From: Paenibacillus alvei
GTDB lineage: Bacteria; Bacillota; Bacilli; Paenibacillales; NBRC-103111
Assembly (NCBI GenBank): GCA_945881905.1
Contig: CAMCVV010000018.1
Coordinates: 1-44,283 of the forward strand
Direction: 5' to 3'
DNA: 44,283 nucleotides
Below are positions 1 through 10,411 of this stretch, piece by piece (within the stretch, counting starts at the first letter, position 1; every line of letters starts with the position of its first letter). Under the pieces are notes generated by a model, which saw only the letters and a list, made by a program, of their open reading frames with translations, ran no database searches and was not told the DNA's origin. The translations under genes and the position numbers were made by a program.

Positions 1-1
1 T

Positions 2-22
2 CGTATGTTGAAAATGAGCAGA
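2..22 (-). pseudogene. map: Possible remnant of methionine aminopeptidase gene (C-terminal codons only)
   Basis: The minus strand reads Ser-Ala-His-Phe-Gln-His-Thr up to the window edge, resembling the conserved C-terminal motif of type I methionine aminopeptidase (S-A-H/Q-F-E-H-T). It lies 47 nt after the adk stop, where map normally follows adk. An in-frame TGA directly precedes it and no room remains for the other roughly 230 residues, so most of the gene would have been deleted. A Trp-Thr pair that precedes this motif in intact Map proteins occurs in another frame at about 34-39. The match is only seven residues, so chance cannot be excluded, and the sequence beyond position 1 is not visible. 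Confidence 0.35.
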
Positions 23-68
23 TCATGAAAATTCGAGTCCAATAACAAAGGTTAATTACATAACTTCT

Positions 69-716
69 TTACAAACTGTTCAGTAAAGTTGATATATACT
101 TTTTAACCACATCGATTTCTTGCTCACCATTAACTTCGTGCAAAATACCTTTTGTTGAATAATAGTCAAGCAATAATGAAGTTTTATTCAAGTATTCATC
201 CAATCGTGTCCCAACTTTTTCCTCTGTATCATCTGACCTTTGATATAATTCACCCTCACATTTGTCACACATATTAATTTGTTGTGATGGGTTAAAAATA
301 AGATGATATGTTGAGGAACATTTTTTACATATTCTTCTTCCTGTGAGTCTCGCAAGTAATAAATTTCTGTTGACTGTAAGATTGATTACGATATCCATAT
401 GTTTATTTAAGGATTGTAAGATTACTTCGAGAGCTTTCGCTTGTGCAATTGTTCTTGGAAATCCATCTAAAAGGAATCCCCGTGAGCAATCTTCCAGAGC
501 AAGTCGATCACGAACAATACCATTTGTAATTTCATCAGGAACTAGCAATCCTTTATCAACATATTCTTTAGCCTGGGCTCCAAGAGGTGTTCCTTCACTC
601 ATAGCTGATCGAAAAGCGTCTCCAGTAGAAATGTGAGGTATTTGAAATTCATTTACTATTATTTCTGCTTGTGTACCTTTACCAGCCCCTGGGGGGCCCA
701 TAAAAATTACATTCAC
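69..716 (-). CDS. adk: Adenylate kinase
   Basis: Cytosolic enzyme of 215 aa that converts ATP and AMP to two ADP. The P-loop GPPGAGKGT is at residues 7-15 and the DGFPRT motif at about 84-89. The long LID domain carries a four-cysteine zinc site (C130, C133, C150, C153), the structural-zinc form common in Gram-positives. The start is GTG at 714-716, with a GGGG-type ribosome-binding site 9 nt upstream. It follows secY after 85 nt, as in the Bacillales spc operon. The usual next gene, map, is not intact downstream. Length is normal for the family. Confidence 0.97.
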   Translation of the reverse strand: MNVIFMGPPGAGKGTQAEIIVNEFQIPHISTGDAFRSAMSEGTPLGAQAKEYVDKGLLVPDEITNGIVRDRLALEDCSRGFLLDGFPRTIAQAKALEVILQSLNKHMDIVINLTVNRNLLLARLTGRRICKKCSSTYHLIFNPSQQINMCDKCEGELYQRSDDTEEKVGTRLDEYLNKTSLLLDYYSTKGILHEVNGEQEIDVVKKYISTLLNSL

Positions 717-801
717 TTCGCTTAACCCCTTTACTCACATACTTATGCTATAGAGAAGCAAAGCACAAGACTTGATACACATAGGTCACTTAGTTTATTA
801 A

Positions 802-2103
802 CTATTTGTTAATAAACCCTTTATAATGCCGTTTAATCAACTGACTCTCTATTTGCTTCATTGTCTCTAATCCAACGCCTACAACGATAAGTAATGATGT
901 CCCACCTATCTGGACGGAATTCGGTAAATTAGCGAGGCTTCCTAATATCATAGGTAATATTGATACCGCTGACAAGAATAGTGCACCTGATAGCGTTATT
1001 CTCGTCATTACACGAGTTAAATAAACACTAGTTGTTTTTCCTGGTCTAATCCCTGGAATATATCCACCATTTTTCTTTAGTTGTTCAGCCATCTGTATCG
1101 GATTGATTTGAACAAACGTGTAAAAGTACGTGAATCCTATAATTAATAACACATAAAGCACCATACCTAATGAACTTGTATAATTCATATTTGTAATAAT
1201 CCAGTCGGCTATGGAATTCCCTCTCCAGTAACTTGCAACAGTTGGAGGAAAAATCAATAGAGATAAAGCAAAAATAACTGGAATTACACCGGCAGCATTC
1301 ACTTTAAGTGGTATATGTGTACTTTGTCCACCATACATTTTTCGTCCAACCACACGTTTTGCATACTGCACAGGAATTTTACGCACACCTTGCTGAACAA
1401 ATATTACTCCTGCAATTATTGCAATGATAACTATAACAATCAGAAGAATCTTGATTATAACTAGAAATATAGCATCTCCAGCTGATAAAAACTCTGACTG
1501 TATCAATTGTTGAATAGAAGTAGGAATACTTGCAACGATACCCGCAAAAATTATTATGGATATCCCATTACCAATCCCAAATTCAGTAATCTGTTCGCCT
1601 AACCACATCAAGAATGTTGTCCCTGCAGTTAATACAATTGCTATTAAAGCATACGTAATTATACTTGGTTCAATCACAAGACCTGTGTAAATATTATTAA
1701 ATCCTATTGCAATACCAAATGCTTGTATCAAACCTAAAACTATAGTGCCATATCTGGTAATTTGAGCAAGCTTCTTTTTACCTTCTTCACCTTCTTTTGC
1801 CCATTGAGCAAACCGCGGAATTACATCCATCGATAGCAATTGAACAATAATCGATGATGTAATATAAGGCATGATTCCCATCGCAAATATTGAAAATTGA
1901 AACAATGCCCCGCCTGAGAATGTGTTTAACAAACCGAAAATATCACCTTGAGTTGCTTGATCTTGACTATTCAATATTTCTGTGTTGATATTTGGCGCTG
2001 GAATAAATGCACCTATGCGGTATACGATTAAGACAAGTAATGTGAATATTATTCTTTTTCGCAAATCAGACACTTTGAAAATATTTGAAATAGTACTAAA
2101 CAT
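802..2103 (-). CDS. secY: Protein translocase subunit SecY
   Basis: Central channel subunit of the SecYEG translocon in the cytoplasmic membrane, 433 aa with about ten hydrophobic spans. The N-terminus [17 protein letters not shown] and the family motif around GIGNGIS are typical. Two ATG codons are adjacent (2104-2106 and 2101-2103). The GAGGTG ribosome-binding site is only 2 nt from the first and 5 nt from the second, so the second is chosen. It shares one base with the rplO stop, implying translational coupling. SecE, the partner subunit, is encoded elsewhere in this window at 27645-27857. Confidence 0.96.
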   Translation of the reverse strand: MFSTISNIFKVSDLRKRIIFTLLVLIVYRIGAFIPAPNINTEILNSQDQATQGDIFGLLNTFSGGALFQFSIFAMGIMPYITSSIIVQLLSMDVIPRFAQWAKEGEEGKKKLAQITRYGTIVLGLIQAFGIAIGFNNIYTGLVIEPSIITYALIAIVLTAGTTFLMWLGEQITEFGIGNGISIIIFAGIVASIPTSIQQLIQSEFLSAGDAIFLVIIKILLIVIVIIAIIAGVIFVQQGVRKIPVQYAKRVVGRKMYGGQSTHIPLKVNAAGVIPVIFALSLLIFPPTVASYWRGNSIADWIITNMNYTSSLGMVLYVLLIIGFTYFYTFVQINPIQMAEQLKKNGGYIPGIRPGKTTSVYLTRVMTRITLSGALFLSAVSILPMILGSLANLPNSVQIGGTSLLIVVGVGLETMKQIESQLIKRHYKGFINK

Positions 2104-2543
2104 CATATCACCTCGATTTGTCCGCCGGTAGCTAGTATTTTATCTACCGCAGATTGAGTGAACTTATTTGCTTTCACTTTTAGTTTAATTGTTAGTTCAC
2201 CGTTTCCTAATATCTTAATTCCATCTTTTGGTGTTCTTACTAATCCAGTAGACATTAATAACTCAGGCGTAACCTCTGTACCTGTTGTGAAATTATTAAG
2301 ATCTTCTATGTTTACAATTGCATATTCTTTGCGGAATATGTTATTGAACCCTCGTTTTGGAATACGACGATACAATGGATTTTGTCCTCCTTCAAAACCT
2401 GGACGAGTCCCACCACCCGATCTCGCATTTTGACCTTTGTGTCCACGTGTGGATGTTTTACCCATACCACTTCCGACTCCACGACCAACTCTTTTTTTTG
2501 TATGTCGTGATCCAGGAGTAGAATTAAGCTCATGTAATTTCAT
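2103..2543 (-). CDS. rplO: 50S ribosomal protein L15
   Basis: Large-subunit protein of 146 aa. The N-terminus [22 protein letters not shown] and the Gly/Arg-rich segment that follows are the L15 signature; this extended tail threads into 23S rRNA. A GGAGGT ribosome-binding site lies 8 nt before the ATG. It stands between rpmD and secY as in other Firmicutes, and its stop codon overlaps the secY start. Length is normal. Confidence 0.97.
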   Translation of the reverse strand: MKLHELNSTPGSRHTKKRVGRGVGSGMGKTSTRGHKGQNARSGGGTRPGFEGGQNPLYRRIPKRGFNNIFRKEYAIVNIEDLNNFTTGTEVTPELLMSTGLVRTPKDGIKILGNGELTIKLKVKANKFTQSAVDKILATGGQIEVI

Positions 2544-2580
2544 ACTTGTACACCTCCTCTAAACTATTATGATTTAGGAT

Positions 2581-2769
2581 CTATAGGTCTATTTCTTTCA
2601 CTGTAATCATATGACTTACTTGCTTTATCATTCCTCGTATTGCTTGATTATCCTTGTGAATGACAGTTTGACGAATTTTTCGTAATCCTAATGTTTTAAT
2701 TGTCGTTCTTTGTGTCTCATTACGCCCAATTAAACTGCGTTTGAGTGTTATTTCTAATTGTTTAGCCAC
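2581..2769 (-). CDS. rpmD: 50S ribosomal protein L30
   Basis: Small large-subunit protein of 62 aa, beginning [16 protein letters not shown] and containing the family segment [10 protein letters not shown]. The start is taken as GTG at 2767-2769, 7 nt after a GGAGG ribosome-binding site. An in-frame TTG one codon upstream is only 4 nt from that site and is less likely. It lies 11 nt after rpsE and 37 nt before rplO in the spc operon. Confidence 0.95.
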   Translation of the reverse strand: MAKQLEITLKRSLIGRNETQRTTIKTLGLRKIRQTVIHKDNQAIRGMIKQVSHMITVKEIDL

Positions 2770-2780
2770 CAATTGTCCTC

Positions 2781-3278
2781 CTAACCTAATAACTCTTTTA
2801 CGGTTTTGCCACGAAGTTTAGCTACTTCTTCAGCTCTTTTGAGATGACCTAAGCCTTCAAGTGTAGCACTGACCATGTTTATTGAATTGGAGGAACCTAG
2901 TGATTTAGTTAAAATATCTCCAACCCCTGCAAGTTCCAATACAGCACGAACGGGACCACCTGCAATTACTCCTGTACCTTTTGATGCCGGCTTAAGCAAT
3001 ACACGTCCAGCGCCAAAACGACCGATAACTAAATGAGGGATTGTTGTTCCTGTTATAGGTACGTGAATCATATTTTTCTTGGCGTCTTCTATACCTTTTC
3101 TAATCGCATCCGGCACTTCTGCAGCTTTTCCAATTCCAGCGCCAACCCAACCATTTCCATCACCAACTACAACTAATGCACTAAAACTAAATCTTCTTCC
3201 GCCTTTAACAACTTTAGCTACACGATTGATATTAACAACTTTTTCAGTTAGTTCTAACATATTAGGGTCTACGCGCAA
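2781..3278 (-). CDS. rpsE: 30S ribosomal protein S5
   Basis: Small-subunit protein of 165 aa involved in decoding accuracy and mRNA unwinding at the entry site. The N-terminal double-stranded RNA-binding domain contains [18 protein letters not shown], and the C-terminal half includes [15 protein letters not shown]. The start codon is TTG at 3276-3278, 8 nt after GGAGG; reading from there gives the expected N-terminus [15 protein letters not shown]. No ATG lies in frame near this position, so the TTG start is well supported. Confidence 0.96.
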   Translation of the reverse strand: MRVDPNMLELTEKVVNINRVAKVVKGGRRFSFSALVVVGDGNGWVGAGIGKAAEVPDAIRKGIEDAKKNMIHVPITGTTIPHLVIGRFGAGRVLLKPASKGTGVIAGGPVRAVLELAGVGDILTKSLGSSNSINMVSATLEGLGHLKRAEEVAKLRGKTVKELLG

Positions 3279-3303
3279 ATCGATTTCCTCCCTCTTCGAA
3301 TTT

Positions 3304-3672
3304 TTAGAATTGTAATCCTTCTTCTCGAGCTGCGTCTGCTAAAGCTTCTACTCTTCCGTGGTATAGGTATCCGCCTCGGTCAAATACAACTTTATCAATA
3401 CCCGCTTGTTTAGCTCTTTGTGCAATTAATTGACCCACTTTACGGGCGGAGTCTAAATTCCCACCGTTAGTTATTTCAGTTTTTAATTCTTTGTCTAGTG
3501 TTGAAGCAGATACAAGTGTGTTACCCTTAATATCATCAATTATTTGAGCATACATATGCTTATCAGATCGAAATATGTTAAATCTCGGACGTATTGTGGT
3601 GCCTTCTATTTTTTTTCTAACACGTAGATGTCGCTTTAATCTAGATTTGTTCTTATCTCCTTTAATGATCAT
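3304..3672 (-). CDS. rplR: 50S ribosomal protein L18
   Basis: 5S rRNA-binding protein of 122 aa. The basic N-terminus ([16 protein letters not shown]) is followed by [19 protein letters not shown] and ends with the family segment [20 protein letters not shown]. It starts at ATG with a GGAG site. In the ribosome it works with L5 (encoded at 4960-5502) to dock 5S rRNA. Located between rplF and rpsE, normal length. Confidence 0.97.
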   Translation of the reverse strand: MIIKGDKNKSRLKRHLRVRKKIEGTTIRPRFNIFRSDKHMYAQIIDDIKGNTLVSASTLDKELKTEITNGGNLDSARKVGQLIAQRAKQAGIDKVVFDRGGYLYHGRVEALADAAREEGLQF

Positions 3673-3735
3673 AAGACTAGTTCTCCTTCCATGAAAAACA
3701 TTCTAAATAAATGATTAAACCTTAATATTAATCAA

Positions 3736-4278
3736 CTATTTCTTTTTGCCAGCCTTACCTTCTTTACGAAGTATACGTTCTCCCTCGTACTTAATACCTT
3801 TACCTTTATATGGTTCAGGTTCGCGAACGGATCTGATCTTAGCTGCCATAGATCCAACAAGTTCTTTATCAATGCCTTTTACTATGATTTTCGTATTTGT
3901 AGGAACTTCGAAATCAATTCCGATTTCCGGATTAATCTCTACAGGATGGGAATACCCTACATTTAAAACTAATTTATCACCGTTTTTATTTGCTCGATAA
4001 CCAACACCAACTAATTCTAACGATTTCACAAAACCATCAGTCACTCCACTAACCATATTGGCAACAACACTGCGAGTTGTTCCATGTAATGATCGATGTA
4101 ATTTGTTATCAGATAAACGTTCAACAATAATCATTGTTGGTTCAATGTTAATTTTCATATCTTTGTGCACAATTCTAGTTAGTATACCCTTAGGACCCGT
4201 TACAGTAATTTGAAATTTATCAATTTTTACATCAACACCTGATGGAATATTGATTGGTTTACGTCCAATTCGAGACAT
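3736..4278 (-). CDS. rplF: 50S ribosomal protein L6
   Basis: Large-subunit protein of 180 aa with two repeated L6 domains, located near the elongation-factor binding region. It begins [15 protein letters not shown] and ends with the signature [15 protein letters not shown] and a lysine-rich tail. The ATG at 4276-4278 is preceded by GGAGGTG at normal spacing; an in-frame start five codons further upstream would place the ribosome-binding site inside the gene. It lies 31 nt after rpsH. Confidence 0.97.
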   Translation of the reverse strand: MSRIGRKPINIPSGVDVKIDKFQITVTGPKGILTRIVHKDMKINIEPTMIIVERLSDNKLHRSLHGTTRSVVANMVSGVTDGFVKSLELVGVGYRANKNGDKLVLNVGYSHPVEINPEIGIDFEVPTNTKIIVKGIDKELVGSMAAKIRSVREPEPYKGKGIKYEGERILRKEGKAGKKK

Positions 4279-4309
4279 GATTTGCACCTCCATTCATTAA
4301 CAAATGTAT

Positions 4310-4708
4310 TTACCAAATATAGCAAACAACTTCTCCACCAGACTTAGACTGCCGAGCATCTTTATCTGTCATAACACCTTTTGATGTTGATATGATTGCG
4401 ATCCCTAAACCCCCAAGAACACGAGGAAGATCTGGTGATTTAGTGTAAATACGAAGTCCTGGTTTACTTATTCTTTTTAGACCTGAAATTACACGTTCAT
4501 TATTTATTCCGTATTTAAGGAATAATCGAATTATACCTTGTTTACTATCTTCAATGTACTCAGCATCACGAATAAATCCCTCTTTTTTAAGGATTTCTGC
4601 AATCTCTCTCTTTATTTTAGAAGCAGGGATTTCTACAGTTTCATGACGTACGATGTTTGCATTCCGTATGCGTGTAAGCATATCAGCAATTGGATCTGAC
4701 ATAACCAT
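4310..4708 (-). CDS. rpsH: 30S ribosomal protein S8
   Basis: Small-subunit protein of 132 aa that binds the central domain of 16S rRNA. The N-terminus [15 protein letters not shown] and the C-terminal [14 protein letters not shown] are diagnostic. The chosen ATG (4706-4708) lies 8 nt from GGAGG and adds Met-Val before MSDPIAD; the second ATG at 4700-4702 would be 14 nt away. In E. coli S8 represses the spc operon; nothing here shows whether that operates in this organism. Confidence 0.96.
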   Translation of the reverse strand: MVMSDPIADMLTRIRNANIVRHETVEIPASKIKREIAEILKKEGFIRDAEYIEDSKQGIIRLFLKYGINNERVISGLKRISKPGLRIYTKSPDLPRVLGGLGIAIISTSKGVMTDKDARQSKSGGEVVCYIW

Positions 4709-4739
4709 TTTGTAAACCTCCTTCCCGGAAATAGGGTGA

Positions 4740-4925
4740 TTACCAACTTGCTTTTCTCACACCTGGAATCTGACCTTTATATGCTAATTCACGAAAACAT
4801 ATTCTACATATTTTAAATTTACGTAATACAGAATGCGGACGTCCGCATCTCTCGCAACGTGTGTATCCACGAACTTTAAACTTTGGAACACGTTGTTGCT
4901 TAACAATCATTGAAGTTTTTGCCAT
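4740..4925 (-). CDS. rpsN: 30S ribosomal protein S14, zinc-binding type
   Basis: Short S14 of 61 aa with the zinc ribbon C24-x2-C27 ... C40-x2-C43, so it is the C+ (zinc-dependent) form rather than the longer cysteine-free paralogue that some Firmicutes express under zinc limitation. The family segment [19 protein letters not shown] is intact. It sits between rplE and rpsH, its standard place, with a strong GGAGGT site. Confidence 0.97.
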   Translation of the reverse strand: MAKTSMIVKQQRVPKFKVRGYTRCERCGRPHSVLRKFKICRICFRELAYKGQIPGVRKASW

Positions 4926-4959
4926 ATTTACACCTCCGACAGGTATTTGTTATACTGTA

Positions 4960-5502
4960 TTATTTTGAAAATGGCATCCCGAGGTGTGTCAGTAACTCGC
5001 GAGATTCTTCATCAGTATTTGCTGTGGTGACGATTATCACATCCATACCTCGTATTTTATCGATCTTGTCATATTCTATTTCCGGAAATATCAATTGTTC
5101 CCTTAACCCTAGGGTGTAATTTCCACGTCCATCAAATGATTTATTTGAAATACCACGAAAATCTCGTACACGAGGTAAAGAAACATTAATAAGCTTATCT
5201 AGGAAATGATACATTCGTTCGCCACGTAGAGTTACTTTTAAACCGATGGGCATATTTTCGCGTAGTTTAAAACCTGCTATTGATTTCTTTGCCTTTGTTA
5301 TTACAGGTTTTTGTCCTGAAATTTTTTGAAGATCTTCAAGAGCTGAATCTAAAACCTTGGAATTCGAGACAGCATCACCAACGCCCATATTGATTACAAT
5401 CTTTTCGATTTTCGGAACTTGCATTATTGTTGTATAGTTGAATTTTTTCATCAAATTTGGTGTCACTTCTTTTAAGTAGCGTTCTTTCATTCTAGCTGCC
5501 AT
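4960..5502 (-). CDS. rplE: 50S ribosomal protein L5
   Basis: 5S rRNA-binding protein of 180 aa, begins [18 protein letters not shown] and contains the motif [18 protein letters not shown]. It anchors 5S rRNA in the central protuberance with L18. ATG start with GGAGG. Neighbours are rplX upstream and rpsN downstream, the conserved spc order; length is normal. Confidence 0.97.
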   Translation of the reverse strand: MAARMKERYLKEVTPNLMKKFNYTTIMQVPKIEKIVINMGVGDAVSNSKVLDSALEDLQKISGQKPVITKAKKSIAGFKLRENMPIGLKVTLRGERMYHFLDKLINVSLPRVRDFRGISNKSFDGRGNYTLGLREQLIFPEIEYDKIDKIRGMDVIIVTTANTDEESRELLTHLGMPFSK

Positions 5503-5535
5503 AATTTATTTCCTCCTTTCTATTTACTTATTCAC

Positions 5536-5886
5536 TTATATTTCTTCTCCTGATTTTACGGATACACGAATTTTTTCGCCGTTTTCTAATACTTTATAAC
5601 CAATTCGTGTAGGTTTACCGCTGTTAGGGTCAATAAGCATAACATTAGAAACATGTATAGAAGCCTCTTGAGTTAAAATACCGCCTTGCGGATTTTGTTG
5701 AGAAGGTTTTGCGTGTTTCTTTACCATGTTTACACCTTCAACAAGCACTCTGTTTTCACGAGGATACGCTTCTATTATACGCCCTTTTTTTCCTTTATCT
5801 TTACCAGATATCACAAAAACTGTATCGTCTTTTTTTACGTGCAATTTATTATTATGAGACTCAAGTATTTTCTTTAATCTAGGCAT
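5536..5886 (-). CDS. rplX: 50S ribosomal protein L24
   Basis: Assembly-initiator protein of 116 aa with a KOW motif around [20 protein letters not shown]. The ATG at 5884-5886 gives [11 protein letters not shown] and lies 7 nt after AGGAGGT. An in-frame GTG three codons upstream is part of that ribosome-binding site and cannot be the start. It lies 48 nt after rplN. Confidence 0.96.
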   Translation of the reverse strand: MPRLKKILESHNNKLHVKKDDTVFVISGKDKGKKGRIIEAYPRENRVLVEGVNMVKKHAKPSQQNPQGGILTQEASIHVSNVMLIDPNSGKPTRIGYKVLENGEKIRVSVKSGEEI

Positions 5887-5934
5887 AATCTTCACCTCCT
5901 AATTAAATCATCCATTGTACATTAGAACCACAAG

Positions 5935-6303
5935 TTAAATAACTTCAGGTGCTAAGGAAACGATTTTCATAAAATCTTTATCTCGAAGTTCCCGTGCTAC
6001 TGGTCCGAAAATACGAGTACCACGCGGGCTTTTATCTTCTTTAACAATTACAGCTGCGTTTTCATCAAAGGTAATATATGATCCGTCTTTTCGGCGAGCC
6101 CCGCTTTTTGTTCTAACAATAACAGCTTTAACTACATCACCTTTTTTGACAATACCGCCTGGTGTAGCTTCTTTGACTGAACAAATAATCAGATCTCCAA
6201 TATGTCCTACACGACGTCCCGTACCACCTAAAACTCTAATACACATTAGTTGCTTTGCTCCTGAATTGTCAGCAACAATTAAACGAGTAAATGGCTGAAT
6301 CAC
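5935..6303 (-). CDS. rplN: 50S ribosomal protein L14
   Basis: Large-subunit protein of 122 aa at the subunit interface. The N-terminus [19 protein letters not shown] and the C-terminal [20 protein letters not shown] are highly conserved. The start codon is GTG (6301-6303), 7 nt after GGAGG. It is the first gene of the spc portion, following rpsQ by 36 nt with no promoter or terminator that I can see, so S10 and spc genes are probably co-transcribed. Confidence 0.97.
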   Translation of the reverse strand: MIQPFTRLIVADNSGAKQLMCIRVLGGTGRRVGHIGDLIICSVKEATPGGIVKKGDVVKAVIVRTKSGARRKDGSYITFDENAAVIVKEDKSPRGTRIFGPVARELRDKDFMKIVSLAPEVI

Positions 6304-6339
6304 TCTGTTTCCTCCTTCCGCATTAGTGACAAATTCAAA

Positions 6340-6603
6340 TTACATAACAAAAGCAATTTCTTGTATTTCCAGTAATCTCCAACATTTCTCTTTTGATAAT
6401 GGTCTAGTTTCCATTATTCTAACAACATCACCAATTTTAGCTTCATTTTTCTCGTCATGAGCTTTTATTTTTTTAGTGCTTTTTATTCTTTTATGATACA
6501 AACTATGTTTTTTGTAAGTTTCAACTGCAACAACAATAGTCTTATCCATTTTGTCACTTACTACTTTCCCAACTAATATTTTTCGGTCATTTCGTTGAGT
6601 CAT
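6340..6603 (-). CDS. rpsQ: 30S ribosomal protein S17
   Basis: Small-subunit protein of 87 aa with an OB fold. The motif [18 protein letters not shown] and the C-terminal segment [20 protein letters not shown] identify the family. ATG start with a GAGG site 7 nt upstream. Last gene of the S10 portion, 28 nt after rpmC. Confidence 0.97.
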   Translation of the reverse strand: MTQRNDRKILVGKVVSDKMDKTIVVAVETYKKHSLYHKRIKSTKKIKAHDEKNEAKIGDVVRIMETRPLSKEKCWRLLEIQEIAFVM

Positions 6604-6631
6604 CAGATATCCTCATTTCCATTTTAATTAT

Positions 6632-6829
6632 CTAACTAATCCCTAATGCACGTTCATGTATTACTGTTTTAGCACGAGCGATCTCTTTACGCAACTCTCG
6701 TATTTTGGTTGGATTGTCTAATTGACCGGTAGCAAGTTGAAATCTGAGGTTAAAGAGTTCCTCTTTAAATCCATTAATTTTAATTTCAATCTCAGTAGAT
6801 GTTAAATTTCGGAATTCACTAGCCTTCAT
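6632..6829 (-). CDS. rpmC: 50S ribosomal protein L29
   Basis: Small helical protein of 65 aa near the polypeptide exit tunnel. The signature [20 protein letters not shown] is intact. The ATG at 6827-6829 gives MKASEFRNL, matching family starts. Its ribosome-binding site is weak (GGTG, inside rplP), and the gene overlaps the end of rplP by 11 bp, which suggests translation coupled to L16. Confidence 0.95.
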   Translation of the reverse strand: MKASEFRNLTSTEIEIKINGFKEELFNLRFQLATGQLDNPTKIRELRKEIARAKTVIHERALGIS

Positions 6830-7256
6830 TAACTTCACCGCCTACTATATCTTGTTTCATTACAAATTTAGTGCGGATAGGTAATTTGTGTGAAGCTAAG
6901 CGAATTGCTTCTCGAGCAACGTCTTCGGGTACCCCAGCAAGTTCAAAAAGAATCTTCCCTGGTTTTACAACACATACCCATTTCTCCACATTTCCTTTTC
7001 CACTACCCATACGAACTTCTAAAGGTTTTTGAGTTACAGGCTTAGAAGGAAAGATTTTAATCCATACTTTTCCGCCGCGCTTGATGAATCGCGTCATCGC
7101 AATACGTGCTGCCTCGATTTGACGATTACTTACCCAAGCTGGTTCTAATGCTTGTAAACCATATTCTCCAAAAGCTATCTCAGTACCACCTTTAGCGCGG
7201 CCTTTCATGTTGCCACGATGTTCCTTACGATGTTTTACTCGCTTTGGTACTAACAT
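6819..7256 (-). CDS. rplP: 50S ribosomal protein L16
   Basis: Large-subunit protein of 145 aa near the A site. Recognised by [15 protein letters not shown] at the start and the segments [17 protein letters not shown] and [16 protein letters not shown] start with GGAGG. It begins 2 nt after the rpsC stop and overlaps rpmC by 11 bp. Confidence 0.97.
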   Translation of the reverse strand: MLVPKRVKHRKEHRGNMKGRAKGGTEIAFGEYGLQALEPAWVSNRQIEAARIAMTRFIKRGGKVWIKIFPSKPVTQKPLEVRMGSGKGNVEKWVCVVKPGKILFELAGVPEDVAREAIRLASHKLPIRTKFVMKQDIVGGEVNEG

Positions 7257-7258
7257 GA

Positions 7259-7921
7259 TTAGTTTCCTCCTTCCGTCTCAACCTTTTTCTTTGTAGGCGG
7301 GAGTACTTCACCACGGTAGATCCAGACTTTTACACCTAATCGCCCAAAAGTAGTAGCAGCTTCTGCCGTTCCATAATCAATATCTGCTCGAAGTGTGTGA
7401 AGAGGCACCGTGCCCTCGCTGTAGCCTTCCGAACGAGCTATGTCAGCTCCTCCTAAACGACCACTTGTAGCAACTTTTATTCCTTTAGCTCCTGCTCTCA
7501 TACTTCTTTGCATAGCTTGCTTCATAGCTCGCCTAAATGATACACGACGCTCTAATTGTTGTGCTATATTCTCAGCTACAAGAATTGCGTCTAATTCTGG
7601 ATTTTTAATTTCTGCTATGTTAATGTGAACTTTTTTATTCGATAAATTGGCAATGTAATTGCGGATATTTTCTACTTCTATTCCACCTTTACCAATCACA
7701 ACTCCGGGTTTAGCTGTTTGTATGGTAACATTCACTTTACTAGCAGCTCGCTCGATTTCAATATGCGATACACCTGAGTCTTTTAATTTTTTCTTTAAGT
7801 ACTTTCGAATTTCAATATCTTCAAGCAACAATACTCCATAATCTTTCTCAGCAAACCATCTTGATTCCCAGTCACGAATAATACCAATTCTTAAACCAAC
7901 AGGATTAACTTTTTGACCCAC
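7259..7921 (-). CDS. rpsC: 30S ribosomal protein S3
   Basis: Small-subunit protein of 220 aa at the mRNA entry channel. It has an N-terminal KH domain with the GxxG loop in [12 protein letters not shown] and a C-terminal S3 domain containing [25 protein letters not shown]. The start codon is GTG (7919-7921), 8 nt after GGAGG, giving [14 protein letters not shown]. It lies 14 nt after rplV; normal length. Confidence 0.97.
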   Translation of the reverse strand: MGQKVNPVGLRIGIIRDWESRWFAEKDYGVLLLEDIEIRKYLKKKLKDSGVSHIEIERAASKVNVTIQTAKPGVVIGKGGIEVENIRNYIANLSNKKVHINIAEIKNPELDAILVAENIAQQLERRVSFRRAMKQAMQRSMRAGAKGIKVATSGRLGGADIARSEGYSEGTVPLHTLRADIDYGTAEAATTFGRLGVKVWIYRGEVLPPTKKKVETEGGN

Positions 7922-7935
7922 GAATTTAACCTCCT

Positions 7936-8268
7936 TTACTTTTCAGATACTACTAATGTAATATGACTAGTCCGTTTCTTAATTGCACTTGCACGACCCA
8001 TTGCACGTTGATGAAATCTCTTCAAAGATGGGCCCTGATTAACATACGCTTCGGTTACGTATAATTTTTTGGGATCTAAAGAATAATTGTGCTCTGCGTT
8101 GGCTATCGCTGAGTTCAATATCTTCTCTAAAATAGGAGAGGCCGCTTTTGGAGTGTGTCTTAAAATAGAAATTGCGTCTCCAACATCTTTTCCCCGAATT
8201 AAATCAATCACTAACTTAACTTTTCGGGGTGCAATTCGAGCATAGTTTAACGCTGCTTTTGCTTGCAT
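7936..8268 (-). CDS. rplV: 50S ribosomal protein L22
   Basis: Exit-tunnel protein of 110 aa. The N-terminus [22 protein letters not shown] and the long beta-hairpin region ending in [12 protein letters not shown] are typical. The hairpin tip ([11 protein letters not shown]) is the macrolide-associated loop and has no visible insertion or deletion. ATG start with GGAGG. Confidence 0.97.
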   Translation of the reverse strand: MQAKAALNYARIAPRKVKLVIDLIRGKDVGDAISILRHTPKAASPILEKILNSAIANAEHNYSLDPKKLYVTEAYVNQGPSLKRFHQRAMGRASAIKKRTSHITLVVSEK

Positions 8269-8295
8269 AGTAATACCTCCTTAGAAAAAATACGA

Positions 8296-8574
8296 TTACC
8301 GTTTTCCGGTTTTTTTATCATCATCATGCCCTTTGTAATTTCGTGTAGGTGCAAATTCCCCTAATTTATGCCCAACCATTTCTTCTGAAACATACACAGG
8401 GATATGTTTCTTACCATCGTAAACTGCAATAGTATGACCAATAAATTGAGGGAATATAGTTGACCGACGAGACCAAGTTTTGATAACGGTTTTTTTCTCT
8501 GTTAGATTTAGGTCTTCCACTTTTTTAAGCAAGTACCCGTCAATGAAAGGACCTTTTTTTAAGCTACGTCCCAC
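8296..8574 (-). CDS. rpsS: 30S ribosomal protein S19
   Basis: Small-subunit head protein of 92 aa that pairs with S13. Conserved segments are [40 protein letters not shown] and [15 protein letters not shown]. The start codon is GTG (8572-8574) with GGGAGGT upstream. It lies 45 nt after rplB. Confidence 0.97.
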   Translation of the reverse strand: MGRSLKKGPFIDGYLLKKVEDLNLTEKKTVIKTWSRRSTIFPQFIGHTIAVYDGKKHIPVYVSEEMVGHKLGEFAPTRNYKGHDDDKKTGKR

Positions 8575-8619
8575 TTAAATACCTCCCTTCTAGATATTAA
8601 TAATAATTCCATTGGTTTC

Positions 8620-9450
8620 CTATTTTGTTCGTCCACGAACGATATATTTATTGGATGCTTTACCTTTATCGCGTGTCTTATATCCAAGTGTAGGTTTACC
8701 CCATGGAGATAATGGAGATTTACGACCAATTGGTGCTCGACCCTCACCACCACCATGTGGATGATCATTTGGATTCATAACTACTCCTCTTACTTGAGGT
8801 CTATTGCCTTTCCAACGGTTACGTCCAGCTTTACCGATATTGATTAACTCATGATCCTCATTACCAACTGAGCCAATCGTGGCACGGCAATTCTTTAGGA
8901 TTCTTCTAACCTCTCCTGAAGATAAACGTATTGTAACGTACTGTTCTTCTTTGCCTAAGAGTTGAGCTTCTGTGCCAGCAGCTCTGACTAATTGTCCACC
9001 CTTACCCGGTTTTAATTCTATGTTGTGTATAACTGTACCCACCGGTATGTTTTCAAGTGCTAAAGAATTACCAACTTTAATATCAGCGCCTGAACCAGAA
9101 ACAATGTTGTCTCCAACTTTGAGACCTTTAGGTGCAATAATATATCTTTTTTCTCCATCAGCATAGTGGATTAATGCAATATTAGCAGAGCGATTAGGAT
9201 CGTATTCGATTGTGGCAACGCGTCCTGGTATACCGTCTTTAGTTCGTTTAAAGTCAATTAATCTGTACTTCCGTTTGTGTCCTCCGCCGATATGACGAAT
9301 TGTAATTTTGCCTTGATTATTTCTGCCCGCAGTCTTACTTAATGGAGCTAGTAAAGATTTTTCGGGCTTTGATGCTGTTATTTCTTCGAATGTAGAAACT
9401 GACATTTCACGTCTGGATGGAGATGTTGGTTTGTATTTTTTTATAGGCAC
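8620..9450 (-). CDS. rplB: 50S ribosomal protein L2
   Basis: Large-subunit protein of 276 aa required for subunit association and peptidyl-transferase activity. It begins [16 protein letters not shown] and has the universal C-terminal motif [21 protein letters not shown], including the histidine (HPHGGGEG) linked to catalysis. The start codon is GTG (9448-9450), 8 nt after GGAGG. Length is normal. Confidence 0.97.
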   Translation of the reverse strand: MPIKKYKPTSPSRREMSVSTFEEITASKPEKSLLAPLSKTAGRNNQGKITIRHIGGGHKRKYRLIDFKRTKDGIPGRVATIEYDPNRSANIALIHYADGEKRYIIAPKGLKVGDNIVSGSGADIKVGNSLALENIPVGTVIHNIELKPGKGGQLVRAAGTEAQLLGKEEQYVTIRLSSGEVRRILKNCRATIGSVGNEDHELINIGKAGRNRWKGNRPQVRGVVMNPNDHPHGGGEGRAPIGRKSPLSPWGKPTLGYKTRDKGKASNKYIVRGRTK

Positions 9451-9478
9451 TAGATTAGCCTCCTTACGATCAGAATTA

Positions 9479-9772
9479 TTAGGTCACTGCTTCGAAAAAT
9501 TCCAATTCCTTACTTTCTGGACTTAATGATACGATAGCTTTTTTCCACTCTGACGTGTATCCAGAATGACGACCATATCGTTTAGGTTTCGAAGGCATTC
9601 TTAATGTGTTAACTTTAATAACTTTAACTTTGAATATAGATTCAATAGCTTGTTTAATCTCTGTTTTATTAGATCTCATCTCTACTTCAAATACATATTT
9701 TTTATTCGCCATAAAATCACTGGTTTGTTCAGTAATAATCGGACGTTTTATAATGTCACGAGGATTTTTCAT
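9479..9772 (-). CDS. rplW: 50S ribosomal protein L23
   Basis: Exit-tunnel rim protein of 97 aa that forms the docking site for trigger factor and SRP. Motifs: [16 protein letters not shown] and [20 protein letters not shown]. Its ATG overlaps the rplD stop in an ATGA arrangement (4 bp), and its GGAGG site lies inside rplD, which suggests translational coupling. Confidence 0.97.
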   Translation of the reverse strand: MKNPRDIIKRPIITEQTSDFMANKKYVFEVEMRSNKTEIKQAIESIFKVKVIKVNTLRMPSKPKRYGRHSGYTSEWKKAIVSLSPESKELEFFEAVT

Positions 9773-10395
9773 CGAGAAAGTACCTCCTCTACTTTTAGTA
9801 CAGCGTCTTTAGTAATAATAAGTTTGTCATATTTCATTACATCTATAACACTGATTCCACTTGCAGAAATGAATTTAATTCCAGGAATATTCCGCGTGGA
9901 TAACTCAATATTATTTTCGAGTGAAGCGGAAACGATAAGGGCTTTATTCTCGACCTTAAGGTTACTTAGTATTGCTACAAAGTCTTTAGTTTTTGGTTTA
10001 TCCATAGACAATTGATCAAGAATAATCAATTCATTATCAATTACTTTTGATGATAATGCTGACTTAATAGCCAAACGTCTAACTTTTTTAGGTAATTTAT
10101 AGCTATAGCTTCGCGGTGTTGGGCCAAATACAACTCCTCCACCTTTCCATTGAGGTGATCGGATACTGCCTTGACGAGCGCGGCCGGTTCCTTTTTGTTT
10201 CCAGGGTTTGCGACCTCCACCACGAACTTCAGATCGACCTTTTGTTTTGTGGTTTCCTTGACGAAGTGAAGCTTGTTGCATTAATACCACTTCATGAAGA
10301 ACATGTATATGTGGTTCGACTCCAAATACTGCGTCTGATAATTCAAGTTCTCCTACTTGGGAACCCGAAGTATTATACATAGCAACTTTCGGCAT
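9769..10395 (-). CDS. rplD: 50S ribosomal protein L4
   Basis: Exit-tunnel constriction protein of 208 aa. The extended loop around [19 protein letters not shown] is the L4 signature and the macrolide-associated site; it has no visible change. In E. coli L4 represses the S10 operon by attenuation; that mechanism is not established for Firmicutes and I see no obvious equivalent here. ATG start with GGAGG. Confidence 0.97.
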   Translation of the reverse strand: MPKVAMYNTSGSQVGELELSDAVFGVEPHIHVLHEVVLMQQASLRQGNHKTKGRSEVRGGGRKPWKQKGTGRARQGSIRSPQWKGGGVVFGPTPRSYSYKLPKKVRRLAIKSALSSKVIDNELIILDQLSMDKPKTKDFVAILSNLKVENKALIVSASLENNIELSTRNIPGIKFISASGISVIDVMKYDKLIITKDAVLKVEEVLSR

Positions 10396-10411
10396 GATGT
10401 TTCCTCCTTTC

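Noticed and set aside
9650-10015. Plus-strand frame of 121 codons opposite rplW and rplD
   Set aside because: Antisense shadow spanning two well-supported ribosomal genes; no ribosome-binding site.
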